Below are positions 34,366 to 47,049 of a DNA stretch of 64,000 nucleotides, piece by piece. The number at the start of each line of letters is the position of its first letter. Within the stretch, counting starts at the first letter, position 1. The translations under genes were made by a program, and so were the position numbers. The notes under the pieces are model-generated. The model saw nothing but the letters and a program-made list of their open reading frames with translations, was not told where the DNA came from and made no database searches. The stretch is from contig NW_025862277.1 in the NCBI RefSeq assembly GCF_002878395.1, forward strand, positions 467,554-531,553, read 5' to 3'. This DNA comes from Capsicum annuum. Its lineage: Eukaryota; Streptophyta; Magnoliopsida; Solanales; Solanaceae.

Positions 34366-36957
34366 TGTAAAGCCTCAAATCTGGTACTCGGAATACTTCA
34401 CGACGCTCATGACCCCAAAGGACCACAAGCTAACCCATGACTGATGTCTGTACCTGTATACTGCATAACATACTATATGATTGTGGAAACATAAACTGAA
34501 AGGTCATAAGGTTCAAGACTGTAACATAACTGATAAAGATATAACATCTGAATGGGGTATAAAATACTACAACAAAACTGAAATAATATGATAGTCTAAC
34601 ATGATTGTCTGGAAAGCCTCTAACTGACTGAACTGTCTAAATGAGGAATTGATGGGACATATCCCCAACTAACTCCAACTAATAAATTAATTAATGAGAT
34701 AATAAATAAATGATCATGTCCTTGAGAGATGAGGAATCACTGCTAAGTCAGACTGATGAGACTAGAATGCTACTGATGCTCTGGAGCTCGTGCTTCTGAA
34801 CCTATAATATAAGACACCATAGTGAAAATGCGTCAGTACTTTTAATGTACTCGTATACATGTGAGGAAGGCTGAATATATAGGGTTCATATGCATGATTA
34901 ATACTAGCTAACTGACTAATATGAACGTGAGAATGCATGCTTGAATACATAGTAACTATATCTGAGATCGTGATAACATGAATTTATTGATAACTAACGT
35001 AACTGATAACTGAGTTCTGATGGATGGTATAACTGATAACATGAGTGAATGTATCTAACAGTCCTGAATCTGATGGAACTAGCTCCGTTCTGTACTATTT
35101 TGAGTTGACTGTATCTAACAGTCTTGAATTCTGTAGAACTATCTGAGTTCTAATACTGAGACATATTGAATGTATCTGATAGTCCTAATTCTATAATTAA
35201 AATTTTGGGAAGTATTTATCTAACCTACATGCCCCTAATACGCCATTATGGCTGAGTTAGGGTCCAATCTGTAACCTCAACTGGAAAGGTGTTAATACCG
35301 CGCCACTGGTAAGGAAAATCTGTGAGTAACCCTCATATAACAGGTAACCCTAGTGAGAATGGTGGGAACCCTCATATAACAGGTTAAGCCACCTCATCTA
35401 CCCTCATATAGCAGGCTATGATGTCTCAACCTACACTAGCTACATAGTTCTGGAATGCAAGGATTTCTTGTAAGAATACACCCTCATATAATAGGTGAAT
35501 TCACATCCTTGGGTTCACTCGGTGCTAATTCCTACTCCTATCTGAATAGACACTAAACATAATTAACTAAACTGGACTAGATTGAATTCATGGAGTTTCG
35601 TTAGCTGACAAAATACTACTGAGATTACTGAATTACTAAGTTTTTCCTGAGTCACATGACTGACTGGGTTCTATGGACCATGGCTTTACTGAGGATATCG
35701 TGAAAACATGACACTAAATCTAGGCACACAACTTTATTTTTTGGGTACAAGTACCCCCAGGACTCGATGGAAGAAAACTGACAGAGCATGACATTATTGA
35801 ATATATGACCAACATCAACAATGCATAATACAATAGTTAGAGATATTTCATGGGTATTTTATTATCATAGCTTGGTACCTGAATAAGTTAGCATTTATAC
35901 TTAGCATAATTTCATAAGGCTAACTCATGTGTAATCCTATAAGCAAGTTCAATACATAAGAATAACATGGAAGTCATTTTGAACATAAGGTGAAAGCATA
36001 CATTGTCATTTGGGTCACAATTTAGCTATAGTGCATAATTTCTATCCCTTTAGGCATTTTATCAAACACCTTACATGCACAAATTAAGGCATAGGTGAAA
36101 TCATCAAATTTTACAAATCATAAATCACCAAATTCATGGATTTCAATTTATATGTTAATGTAGTTTTCATAATTTCACTTAAGGATCCCAACATGGGAAT
36201 CAAACAACAACCATCACATAACTTGAGCAACCAACAACATAATAATCATGATTCATAATTTAAAATAGGGTTCTTGAGCTTTATGGATAAAAAGAATCCA
36301 TAAATCAACACAACACATACCTTAGTTCTTGATTTAGAGAAGATTGACGGAGAGACTTTCTTGAAATTGAATCCCCAATTGAAACCCTAGCTTGTTCTTG
36401 AGAGAAAATTGAGAGAAATTAGTATATTTTAGGTTCCAAATAGCTGAATCTCATGTTAAAAAGCTTAAATAGGGGTGGAAATTGACCCTTTTAACCCTGG
36501 ACATGTCTTTTAATTTTAGTGAATTTTTCCCAAATTAGACCCCTGGCGCGACACGCGCTATCGCATCGTGTCACTGGAATTTGACAAATGAAAAATTGAG
36601 GGATGGTGCGACGCGGAGCCATCGCGTTGCCACTTCATTTGTGACCTGGAAGTTTAGTTCTACGTGCCACTATCGTGGACCCCTAATGGAATTTGACAAT
36701 TGCCATTTTCTACTGTGGCACGGCGCGCCGCTGACTAATATGATGTTGTTTTACGATGGGAACTTGAAATAGTCATCACTTCTTATCCGGTTATCGGATT
36801 TAGGTGAATTTTATATCGATGGAAAGCTTATTGAATTTTCCACATGACAAAAAGTGAAAATATTGAAAATTCCTCATGGAATAAACATCATTCAATTTTG
36901 AAATTAATACTTGACATTCTTAAGACAAAATTAGTTAGGAAACTTTGGGGTATTACA
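34366..36957 (-). mobile_element. 3' LTR of chromovirus element 1
   Basis: Minus-strand LTR of about 2592 bp, TGTAATACCCCAAAG at 36957 and CTTTACA at 34366. The second copy of its 3' portion is at 42227-43383. It carries four copies of CCCTCATATAACAGGT or near variants (35330, 35369, 35401, 35482) before the TTGGGTTCACTCGGTGCTAA track. A GC-rich block with CGCGACACGCGC and GGCGCGCCGC-type words is at 36541-36735. No gene inside: frames at 34762 and 36581 are not supported. Confidence 0.85.
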
Positions 36958-36972
36958 ATCTCTCCTCCTTGG
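36958..36972 (-). other. Polypurine tract of element 1
   Basis: On the minus strand CCAAGGAGGAGAGAT lies directly before the LTR start TGTAATACC. It is the expected primer for plus-strand DNA synthesis and fixes the 3' LTR boundary. Confidence 0.8.
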
Positions 36973-37419
36973 GAACATTCATCCTCGAATGAGACTGAGT
37001 GAGAGGGGATAAATGATAAGCCAAAGTACATACTAAATATGAACACTAAAACATGAATACATAACTGATGTTTCTGAGATTCATACAGAGCATACATATC
37101 TGATGCATGATTTCATGACTGAGCTGATACATGAATGCATGACTAAGAGTACTGATAAGGTTATCACACATATCTGATGTGTGAATACATGATAGAACTG
37201 ATTACATGACTTAGATTTCTAATAACTCAGTCTTCTAAAAAGGAGAATGCATGTCTAATGAATGAACACATGACTAATATGATGCATGAACATATAATTG
37301 GATATGCAACGGTACTTAGTACCAAGTTTAAAATGGAATCCTAAACATGAGACTAATACCAAGTCATAACTAAAATCTGGACATGAAAACCAAAAAGCTT
37401 AAGGAGAATTGTTACCTTG

Positions 37420-38660
37420 AGCTTGATCTGACTCGGCAGATAAGAGGTGAGGGTACTTGGTATACATGTCTTCTTCTGCTTCCCAAGTAGCTCCCTCAAC
37501 GGACTAATTCTGCCAAAGAACTTTGACTAGCGGGACTTCTTTGTTCCTCAGTCTACTAGTGTGGTAATCTAGAATTTCAACTGAAATCTCCTCATAAGAG
37601 AGGTTGTTCTGAATATCTATGCTCTAAATAGGGACTATAACTACTGGGTCACCTATACACTTCTTGATCAAAGAAACTTGGAAGACGGGATGAACTAAGG
37701 CTAGATCTGAAGGTAATTTGAGCTTATAAGCTACCTTGCTAAAGCGATAGAGAATTTTGAATAGACCGACATATCGGTGACTGAGCTTTCCTTCTTGCTG
37801 AACCTCTTTACTCCATTCATAGGAGAGATCTTTAGATATACATAGTCACCAATCTTGAACTCGACATTCTTTTTACGCATATCTATATAAGACTTATGTC
37901 GGCTCTGAGTAGCCCAGAGTCTTTCTCAGATCAACTAGACTTTCTTTAAGTCATCGAATACTAAGTCATGCCCTATAACTGAGGACTCACTAACTTCGAA
38001 CCAACCAATTGGAGATCTACACCTCCTACTATAGAGAGCTTCAAATGGAGCCATCTAAATACTGAAATGATAGCTATTATATGCAAACTCAATCAAAGGC
38101 AAGTAGTCATCCCAACTACCCTTGAAATCAATTGTAAATGCAATTAGCATGCCTTCTAGGGTCTGAATGGTCCTTTCAACTTGACCATCTGTCTGAGGAT
38201 GAAAGGCTGTACTGAGATGAATTTAGGTACCAAGACCTTTTTGGAATGCTTTCCAGAAATGAGAGATGAATTGAGTACCTCTATCTGAGATAATAGATAA
38301 TGGAACATGGTACAACTTGACTAACTCTCTGATGTAGAGTTTGGTGTATTCCTTGGCTGAATAAGAGGTATGAATTGGGAGAAAATAAGATAACTTTGGT
38401 ATCCTATCTACAACAAACCATATTGAATCATGCTGATGATGAGTTTGAGGCAAACCCATCACGAAGTTCATGTTCACTTCTTCCTACTTCTAAGAAGGAA
38501 TAATGAACTCCTGCATAGGTCTACTAGGCTTTTGATGCTCTATCTTAACCTGCAGATATGTAGAGTACTTAGTCAAAAACTCTGCAACATCCCTCTTTAT
38601 CCCACTCCACCAATAGATCTCTTATTAGTCACGGTACATCCTTATGGCCCCTAGATGAAT
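37420..38660 (-). pseudogene. Element 1 pol: integrase and chromodomain
   Basis: The integrase core is open at 38223-38477: FVVDRIPKLSYF has the first catalytic Asp and ISDRGTQFISHFW the second. The Glu-bearing DGQVE track lies near 38185, past a frame break. Downstream is a GPY-type region, then a chromodomain at about 37440-37550 reading VPLVKVLWQN, a TAG, then SVEGATWEAEEDM. This chromodomain defines the chromovirus branch and is thought to steer integration to marked chromatin. Stops are frequent. Confidence 0.85.
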
Positions 38661-39560
38661 AGAGTAGCATGAACCATGTATTTATGCAAGAAATCATTGC
38701 CTTAAGTCATCTACAGCTGGAACACGCAGATGACCTTTACAACGTAAAACACCATCTCCCTCTTAGGAGAAAACCTTCACTTTCTGATCCTTAACTGAGT
38801 CTTTCAACTTGACTAAACTAGGATCTCTATCTTTCTTTTCTTTCACCTCAGAAACTCGAGATAATTCTGAACTACTCTGAACCCATATATCTCCCCCCTC
38901 TGTATCGACTAAGTGAATGCCTAGTCTGGCAAGTTGATGGACTTCCTAAGCTAACTTCTTCTTACTATCCTCAACATGAGCAACACTACCCATAGACAAT
39001 CTACTGAGAGCATCGGCCACTACATTGGCCTTGCTCGGATGATAAAGGACACTCATGTCATAATCTTTAAAGAGCTCTAACCACCTTCTCTGATGAAGAT
39101 TGAGATCTTTTTGAGAAAAGACATACTAAAGTCTCTTATGATCTGTGAACACATCTACATGAACACCGTATAGATAATGCCTCCAAATCTTTAAGGCAAA
39201 TACTACGGCTGCTAACTCAAGATCATGAGTCGAATAAATCTTCTCATGGGGTTTAAGTTGTCTAGAGGAATAGGCTATGACCTTACTATACTACATTAGG
39301 ACACAACCAAAACTTATTCTGGATGCATCACAATACACTACAAAACCATCTGAACCATCTGGAAGAGCTAGGATTGGAGCTAAGGTAAGTCGAGTCTTCA
39401 ACTCCTAAAAACTCTTCTCACAAAGATCTGACCACTAAAACTTGAATTTTTACTGAGTCAATCTGGACATAGGGGATGCAATAGAAGAAAATCCCTCAAT
39501 AAACTGCCTATAATAGCCAGCCAAACCCAAGAAACTCCTAATACCTTATGGAGAGATAGG
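38660..39560 (-). pseudogene. Element 1 pol: RNase H and integrase zinc-binding region
   Basis: Lies between RT and the integrase core and aligns in position and translated tracks with the same part of element 4. RNase H words such as VYCDASRI (about 39310-39340) and an ADALSRLSM track (about 38990-39020) are readable on the minus strand. The frame is interrupted repeatedly by TAG codons. Confidence 0.7.
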
Positions 39561-40412
39561 TCAGGGCCAGTTTCTTACCGCTTTGGTCTTTTGAGGATCA
39601 ACCGTAATGCCATCACCGGAAACTATATGGCCAAGGTATCCTACTGACCTTAGCCAAAATTCACACTTACTGAATTTGGTGAATAACTGATGATTTCTGA
39701 GAGTATAAAGTACAATTCTGAGATGGTCTGCATGATTATGCTCACTGCGAGAGCAGACCAAAATATCATTTATGAAGACTATGAAAAACATGTCCAAGTA
39801 TTGCTTCAACACATGGCTCATCAAGTCCATAAAAGCTGCTGGGGCATTGGTAAGACCAAAGGACATGACTAGGAATTTGAAATGACCATACCAAGTACGG
39901 AAGGCTATTTTTGGAATGTCACATTCTCTAAAATTAAGCTGTTGGTATCCTAATATGGGGTCTATCTTAGAGAAGTAGTTGGCACCCTAAAGTTGGTTGA
40001 ACAAGTCATCGATTTTGGGAAGAGGATACTTGTTTTTTACCATGAATTTATTGAGCTGACGGTAATCAATACACATTATGAGAGAACTATCTTTCTTACG
40101 CACGAATAAGACTGGTGCACCCTATAGGGACACACTGGGCCTGATGAATCCCTTATCTAAGAGATTCTTCAACTATTCTTTCAGTTCTATGAGTTTTAAA
40201 GGTGCCATTCTGTATGGATGAATAAATATAGGATGAGTATCTAGAAAAAGATCAATGCCAAAGTCTATTTCCCTTTTGGGAGAAATTCCTAGAAGATCTT
40301 CGGGAAAGATAACTGAATATTCATTCACTACTGCGACTGATTCAAGACTGGGAGTTTTGGAACTAGTGTCCTTAACTCTAACAAGATGATAGACACATCC
40401 TTTAGATATCAT
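39561..40412 (-). pseudogene. Element 1 pol: reverse transcriptase
   Basis: Frames 40173-40412 and 39561-39866, with readable sequence between them, cover Ty3/gypsy RT from the PYRMAPLKLIELKE region through [15 protein letters not shown] to [18 protein letters not shown]. The active-site box reads F-I-N-D (39762-39776), where the family has F-I-D-D, so the first Asp is lost. A TAG at 39987-39989 replaces a Gln expected in NQLQGA. Confidence 0.9.
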
Positions 40413-42003
40413 TTTTCGTGCCCAAAGGTAGGAAATAAGTTGACCTCTGAAAGAAAATACACTACCCTTCCAATCTAGGATGGGTTCATTTGAAAACTGG
40501 AACTAGACTATTCTATTTCTGCAATCGACTGTGGCCTAGCAGGAATGGAGCCAATCCATGCCAAGAATGACATCAAAATTAGTCAGCTCTAATTAGACTA
40601 AGTCTACTGAAGTGACTTTTTAAAATATTATAATCAGGAAGTTCTTGTATACCTACTGGGCTATGGTGGTTTTACCCACTGGGGTAGAGACTGAAAAGGG
40701 CTCTGCTAGAATTTTAGAATTGACTCCAAAAATCAACTACTATATAGGGAGTAACAAAAGACAAAAAAATCCTGGATCTAGCAAAGTTTAAATATGCACA
40801 TGAAAGATCTGTAACATACCATTAACCACATCAGGAGAATTTTCTTGATCTTGGCAGGACTGGAGTGCATAGATTCTATTTGGGTGTTTCCCACTAGTAG
40901 CACTGGAAGTGGCACCATGTTAATTTGGTCGATCGAACTGAGCTGAGAATGGTTCTGCTGACCTTGAGGACCTGGCTGAGGATAGTATCTAACTCTGTGG
41001 CCTGGTTTGCCACATCCAAAATAAATACCACTACCAGCTCTACAAATACCGTGATGGTACTTGCCATATGTCTGGCAAAGATAATAGGTGTGGGCACTGT
41101 TAATACTACCCTAAGACTTAGAGCCTGGCGCTCTATATTTATTACCATCCCTGAACTTAGGATTTAGAGCAATAGCTAAAGAAGGAGATAGAACTGATGA
41201 CTTAGGATAAAACTGAGAATGATTTTCTTCTTCTGATTTGGGTTGAGAAAAGTTGAAACTACCTATCGTTGCTCTTTTATTCTGCTTCTCCCTTATCTTA
41301 ATCTTTTGATCTTCTATCTGTAGAGTATGAGTCATAATCCTGGCTAAAGTCATGTCACTATTAAACATTGCAGGCCTACGCTCGTTAGCCACACTATCAT
41401 TCACCCTAGAAACAAACTTACTCTTCTTGGCTTTACTGTCTGTAATTACATGAGAGGTATATCTGGCCAGTTGAGTAAACTTAAGAGAATACTCTTTCAC
41501 CGTCATATTTCCCTACCTGAGGTTGATGAATTCTAACACCTTGGCTTCTCTCAGCTCTAGGGAAAAGAACCTCTCCAAGAATGTAGTAACAAACTCCTCC
41601 CACTCAATAGGCCCTGCATCATCTGGCCTTTCTAACTTACATTATTTAAACTAAGTGTGGGCAATATCCTGTATTTAGTATGCAGCTAGCTCAGTACTCT
41701 CACTAGAAGTAATCCCCATGATGTCTATAACATTTTAAACCCAATTAATGAATTCCTGAGGGTCCTTATTTGATTAGACCCGAGAAAGGATATAGGATTC
41801 ATTCGGGTGAAGTCCCGAATCCTTGATGCAGCTGAATTGGCCACTAGGTTGGCTGGAACGACAGCTGGTTATTCATTCTAAGTAGTAACTGACTGAGCAA
41901 GAGTAGTAAATGTAGCTCTAAACTCTGCATGAGAAACATATTCTCCTAAAGATTCTTCGGGCTGAGGGGCTGACTGATTCCTGTTTCTTCTTTTAGGAGG
42001 CAT
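40413..42003 (-). pseudogene. Element 1 gag and protease
   Basis: gag probably starts at the ATG at 42003 (MPPKRRN), close to the primer site. An open frame at 41111-41506 contains MTVKEYSLKFTQLARY, then ARIMTHTLQIEDQK, the usual capsid C-terminus of this clade. The zinc knuckle (about 40985-41030) reads YFGCGKPGHRVRYY, so its first and last Cys are both Tyr. The protease region (about 40500-40800) keeps NFDVILGMDWL but has several stops. Confidence 0.8.
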
Positions 42004-42210
42004 GTTTTGTAGAAGAAAGGGAGAAACAAATTTGACTGAGAGATTGACTTGAGATTATTCTTAGTGGCACAACATAAATACTAAAAGAAGGGAAACTGTT
42101 CCTAAAACATCTCATAGACTCTTATACATAAATTTGGCATGCAACACACCCATGCACAAGGCTCTACTAAATGCAGATTTCAGACATTCTAGGACACTAT
42201 TTAACCTTAA

Positions 42211-42226
42211 GCTATGATACCAAGTT
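42211..42226 (-). other. Primer-binding site of element 1
   Basis: The minus strand reads TTGGTATCATAGC directly after the LTR end GTTACA. This differs by one base from the initiator-Met primer site used by most plant Ty3/gypsy elements. Confidence 0.8.
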
Positions 42227-43383
42227 TGTAACGCCCTAAATCTACTACCTAAAATGCTACACGGTGCTCATGACCCCAAAGGATCATAAGCTAACCCATA
42301 ACTGATATATGTACCTATATACTGCATAACATACTGTATGATTATGGAAACATGAACTGACAGGACATAAGGTTCAAGACTATAACATAAATGATAAAGA
42401 TATAACATCTGAATAGGGTATGAAATACCCAAAACAAAACTAAAATAATGTGATAGTCTGAACATGCTAGTCTAAAAAGCCTCTAACTAACTGAACTATC
42501 TAAATGAGAAGTTGATGGGACATATCCCCAACTAACTCAAACTAATAAATTACTTATGAGATAATAAATAAATGATCACGTCCTCGAGAGATGAGAACTC
42601 ACTTCTAACTTAGACTGTTGAGACTAGAATGCTATTGATGCTTTGGAGCTTGTGCTTCTGAACCTATGGTTTAAGATACTATAGCGCAAATGCGTCATTA
42701 CTTTGAATGTACTGGTAGACATGTGAGGTAGGCTAAATGCATGGGGTTCATATGCATGAATAATACTAGCTAACTGGCTAATATGAATGTAGGAATACAT
42801 GCCTGAATACATGGTAACTATATTTGAGATCATGATAACATAAATTTACTGATAACTAACATAAATGATAACTGAGTTCTGATGGCTAGTATAACTGATA
42901 ACATGAGTGATTGTATCTGACAGTCCTAAATCTTATGGAACTAGCTGAGTTTGTAATGTTCTGAGTTGATTGTATCTGGCAGTCCTTAATTCTGTAGAAC
43001 TATCTGAGTTCTAATACTGAGACTGATTGACTGTATCTAACAGTCTTAATTCTATAACTGAAAGTATGGGAAGTAGTTATCTAACCGACATGCCCCTAAT
43101 ACACCATTATGGTAGAGTTGGGGTCCAATCTATAACCCCCAATCTAAAGGGTGTCAATATTGCGCCACTGGTAAGGACAATATGTGATTAACCCTCATAT
43201 AACAAGTAACTCTAGTGAGAACGGCGGGAACCCTCATATAATAGGTTAAGCACCTCATATACCCTCATATAGCAAGCTATGATATCTCAATCTATGCTGG
43301 TTACGTAGTTCTAGAATGTAAGGATTGCTTCTAAGAATCACACCCTCATATAATAGGTGAGTTCCCATCCTTGGGTTCACTCA
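42227..43383 (-). mobile_element. 5' LTR of element 1, truncated
   Basis: Direct repeat of 34366 to about 35522. It stops after TTGGGTTCACTC, where the intact copy continues for about 1.4 kb. Beyond 43383 unrelated sequence begins. The promoter half of the 5' LTR is therefore missing. Confidence 0.85.
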
Positions 43384-43957
43384 TATAGCATAGATTTTGA
43401 TTATATATATTAGGGATGTACTATTATATGAGGAGTTATTACGACTAGTCATGGTTTGGATTAATGTTGTGATTATGTTATATTTATTACTCTCTACCTT
43501 TTATATGCATATGATTATGGTTTTACTGGATATCTCCTTGGCCTTCGAGTGGATCAGGAGCTTGATATTTATTAAGGCACCAGGATATTTCAAAAGTCTC
43601 ACCATGACCAATGGGTTGATCTGGATTAAGTTGATATTAAATGTTTACTCAATTGCCCTAGAGGTTGGATCAATAGGGTGTATATAGACTCATCGAGCCC
43701 TCTATGGATCCTAACTATCTATAGGTAGGACAGACATACATAATATACATCATCATCATCATCATTTTTTCCTTTAGTTTGTATGACATGCATCATATCC
43801 ATTTGTTTGATTGATTTATTGTGGCTAGTGTATGTTGAACTACAACACTAATTATTGTTTATCTTAATATGAATTGTCAGCATTCTTGACTTGATCTCTA
43901 TTTTTGATTGAATTAATTATGACAAACCTAATTCAAAATATTGTTCTATATATACAT
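43384..43957. other. Unassigned sequence with ATC microsatellite
   Basis: No match elsewhere in the window and no convincing protein. A 96-codon plus frame (43397-43687) starts within it. It contains IYIRDV, WIKLILNVYSIA and EWIRSL tracks and could be a decayed fragment of another element, but I cannot name it. A run of six ATC/CAT triplets is at 43750-43768. Confidence 0.4.
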
Positions 43958-46900
43958 TGTTAGACTAGGGTAACTTTTTTGAGTGTATGTTTATAATTCT
44001 CCATATTTCAAGATCACTGTTTAACATACAATTCCTTTCCTTAAGTCATATACACAACATACGAGTCGTATGATGTAGTCGTATCCAAGATAATATTAAA
44101 TGGTTGTCGTTCTATTTTAGATATGAATAGACCCTTAGAGTCTTAAGATTACTATACGATTAGTATGAAGTGAAGTTGTGAGTTCAGCAGTATAAGTTCC
44201 CTAAGTTTCTATCCAACGTATGAGTAGTGGCTATAAGTCGTAATAACTTATTACGAGTCATAAGATATGACTCGTATCCTAACCAGTGATGTATCCAAGA
44301 ATCAACCCTCGTGTTTTGATAGATTTATAAGTTACTTAGGCATATATTAAGTCCTAAAATAGCTCCTAGCTCATGAACAAGTCAAAACATTCCTAAATAA
44401 TTAAATTCTTGAGATGTATATAACTATAGTCATCTTCAAATAAGCATTACTTATGTTCTACTAAGAATTTATGAGCTCAAGACTCACCAACAGATATATA
44501 ATTGAATTAGATTTCCAACGATACCAATTTTGCCTTAATCTGATAACAGGGTGAAAAGTTATGGCCAAATTACTGAAGAACTATCAAAGCTACTAGTGGG
44601 TACGACTCACTGATAAGACTTATAGCCAGACCATACGAGTCTTCAGGAGGAGTCATACCCACAACAGTAGGGGTTGAATTTTGGGTTTATCATGACGACT
44701 TAAGGTATGAACCTTACCCAAAACATATGGTTTGTACCTAAACAAATCGAGACGGCTTCCAGGTGATTTCCAGAAGGTTTCTAAGGTTTTTCTTTTGTCT
44801 TTTCTCCCCTTATAGCTCCCAAACTGTAAATTTAACCCCAAGGGTCATTAAGTTTCCTCTCTTTTACATTAATTAAACAACATAAAATCCCTAGTTCCAT
44901 TCTCAAGAATAAGATTAGAGCTCCTCACCCCAATTTTATCCTCTAAGTCCCAAGATTCAAATTCAAGAATATCAAGAACATCAAGATTAGGGTTTTCTCA
45001 TCAAGTCATCTCTAAAGCCTCAAAATTCAAGTCTTCTTTGCAAGTCAAATAATTAAGGCATGTGGGGTATCCATCAATGGGTCCCTTTAATCCATTACGC
45101 CCTAAAACCCTATATTAATTTAAAAGTATGAATCTTATCTTATTTTATGAAATCATCAATGAATCTTATGGATTTAATCCATGAACTTTTTATTAAATCG
45201 AATTCAAGCCATATTAATGTGTATTTCCATGCTATTTAAGTCACTTTATGTTTTTAGTTCCTTTGATTTCATGATGAGTCATCAACTTATAGATTAAACC
45301 ACGTAAATATGTTGTCCTCCCATATTTAATACATTCCCATGTTCAAATTTATGTATTTCAATAGTTATTGGAATTTACTATCTTTTAAGTCTTTGAATTA
45401 GGATCTTCTATTATTATTTTAATGTTATCATCAGATTTTGTAATCATTTAGTGCTGGCAGGTTATGAACACCTGATACCTATGTGTTTACTTACGTTTCA
45501 GACCTACCAAGTAATAAGCCAGACAACTTATGAGTTTATTGTTATACTCAGTTTGTTATAACCATGATGAACACTATCAGTTTATATGTTTATAGTTACT
45601 TCAGAATCTAATTGCACTGTTGTTTTCAAAATACCATGACCTGATCTTATTAGTTATCAGTGCATGCACTAGTTAGTACTTCAGTGTCTTTCAGATCGGA
45701 GTACGATTTAGTACCGAGTGGGAAGTGTGGGTTCAATACATCCTACTTCTCCAGAAACTATGTGCCATCATAGGTTTAGGGGCCTCTCCAGAAAGTGTTT
45801 CTGTTTGCCCATTATGGGCTCAATTTAGTGACCACTCCAGTTTATGTTCTACTTCGATTGCAAGGATAGAATAGCCCTCCTTAACGTGGGTCAGACATTA
45901 GACTCCATGATAGCTCACATGGTTTATGTCGGTTACATGATAGCTCCCACAGTTTTAGTCAGTACTCAGTCTAAATTAGTTCAGGTTTGCTTGACCAAGC
46001 AATCAGATTACCAGTTGATTAGTCAGTCGGGGTTACAAATTATTTTTGTTATTTAAATATTAGTTATTTAGATCATGTCAGTACATTCTTTACTTGGTCT
46101 TGCATCCGTTTTACATGTTTGTATTTTCATGCTCAATATCATACATGATCCTCATGCATTCTACAGTCTATTATATAGTATCCATATTTTACCGTTTGCC
46201 AGCTTACCGAATTATTTTAAGTTCATGATTTATAAATCTCACAATGTCTTACAGTTTTCATGGATAGTTATGTTTTTAAATGTATGTTCCAGCAAATAAC
46301 TTATACCTCAGTTTTAAACCATGTTATAAATATTTCCATTATTTAGTAAATGTCTCCATATACTCAGTACTGATCCACATATATGTCTATGTGCTACATT
46401 GCCTCATATATAGGTATCATTTATGGCCCACATATCATAATCAGACAGTTTGCAGCTTCCACCCAGCAGGTGATGACTTCTCTTGTTTCAGGGACTCCAG
46501 TAAGTTTTAGTTCATTTACGATATTGTTATTATTCATATGTATTGATTAGTGGTAGTTGGAGGCATGGTCCAACTATCAATAGTAAGTATAGTAGAGTCT
46601 TTATAGATAGTCAGTCAGAGTTATTACATGTATTCAAGTTTCTTTCTTCAGATTTATCAGGTTGTAAACTTTATCAGTATTACATTAATTTAGACTTTTT
46701 CATGATCATGTTTAAGCTCAGTAAATTTAGTTTTTATACAATTTAAATCAGTTGCTTAAGCAGTATGCTAGATCATGGGTTAGCTTGGGATAACTTGTGG
46801 TTCCAAGCACTGTGTTATGACTAGGGGAAGTCTCAGGCTATGAAAATGTTATTTAGTTATTTTGGACGGTTAGTTTGTTGGCTTACCTTCTCATTGAATT

Positions 46901-47049
46901 AGGGTTGGTCTACGATGTTGTTCAGTACAAGTGGTTATATACTCACTCTTATTTATTTTTTACATCTTACGTGTACATACCGAGTTGACGGCCCCTAACC
47001 GTTGATTATGACTTCCATGTGATAGCATTTTAGAGATTTGATGTAGTTG
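43958..47049 (+). mobile_element. Plus-strand LTR-like block
   Basis: The right part (46370-46850) matches the 3' portion of the LTRs at 4130-4560 and 16865-17290, in plus orientation. It ends with CACTGTGTTATGACTAGGGG-type sequence, the reverse complement of 183-215. The left part has repeated ACGAGTCGTA / GACTCGTA words (44050-44290, 44600-44660) like those at 55785-56130. The exact 5' end is uncertain. It is cut at 47049 by the LTR of element 2. Frames at 45844, 46075, 46280 and 46543 lie in LTR and are not genes. Confidence 0.6.

Noticed and set aside
46075..46510. Two plus-strand frames with hydrophobic stretches
   Set aside because: They sit in LTR sequence conserved as DNA in other copies, without frame conservation.
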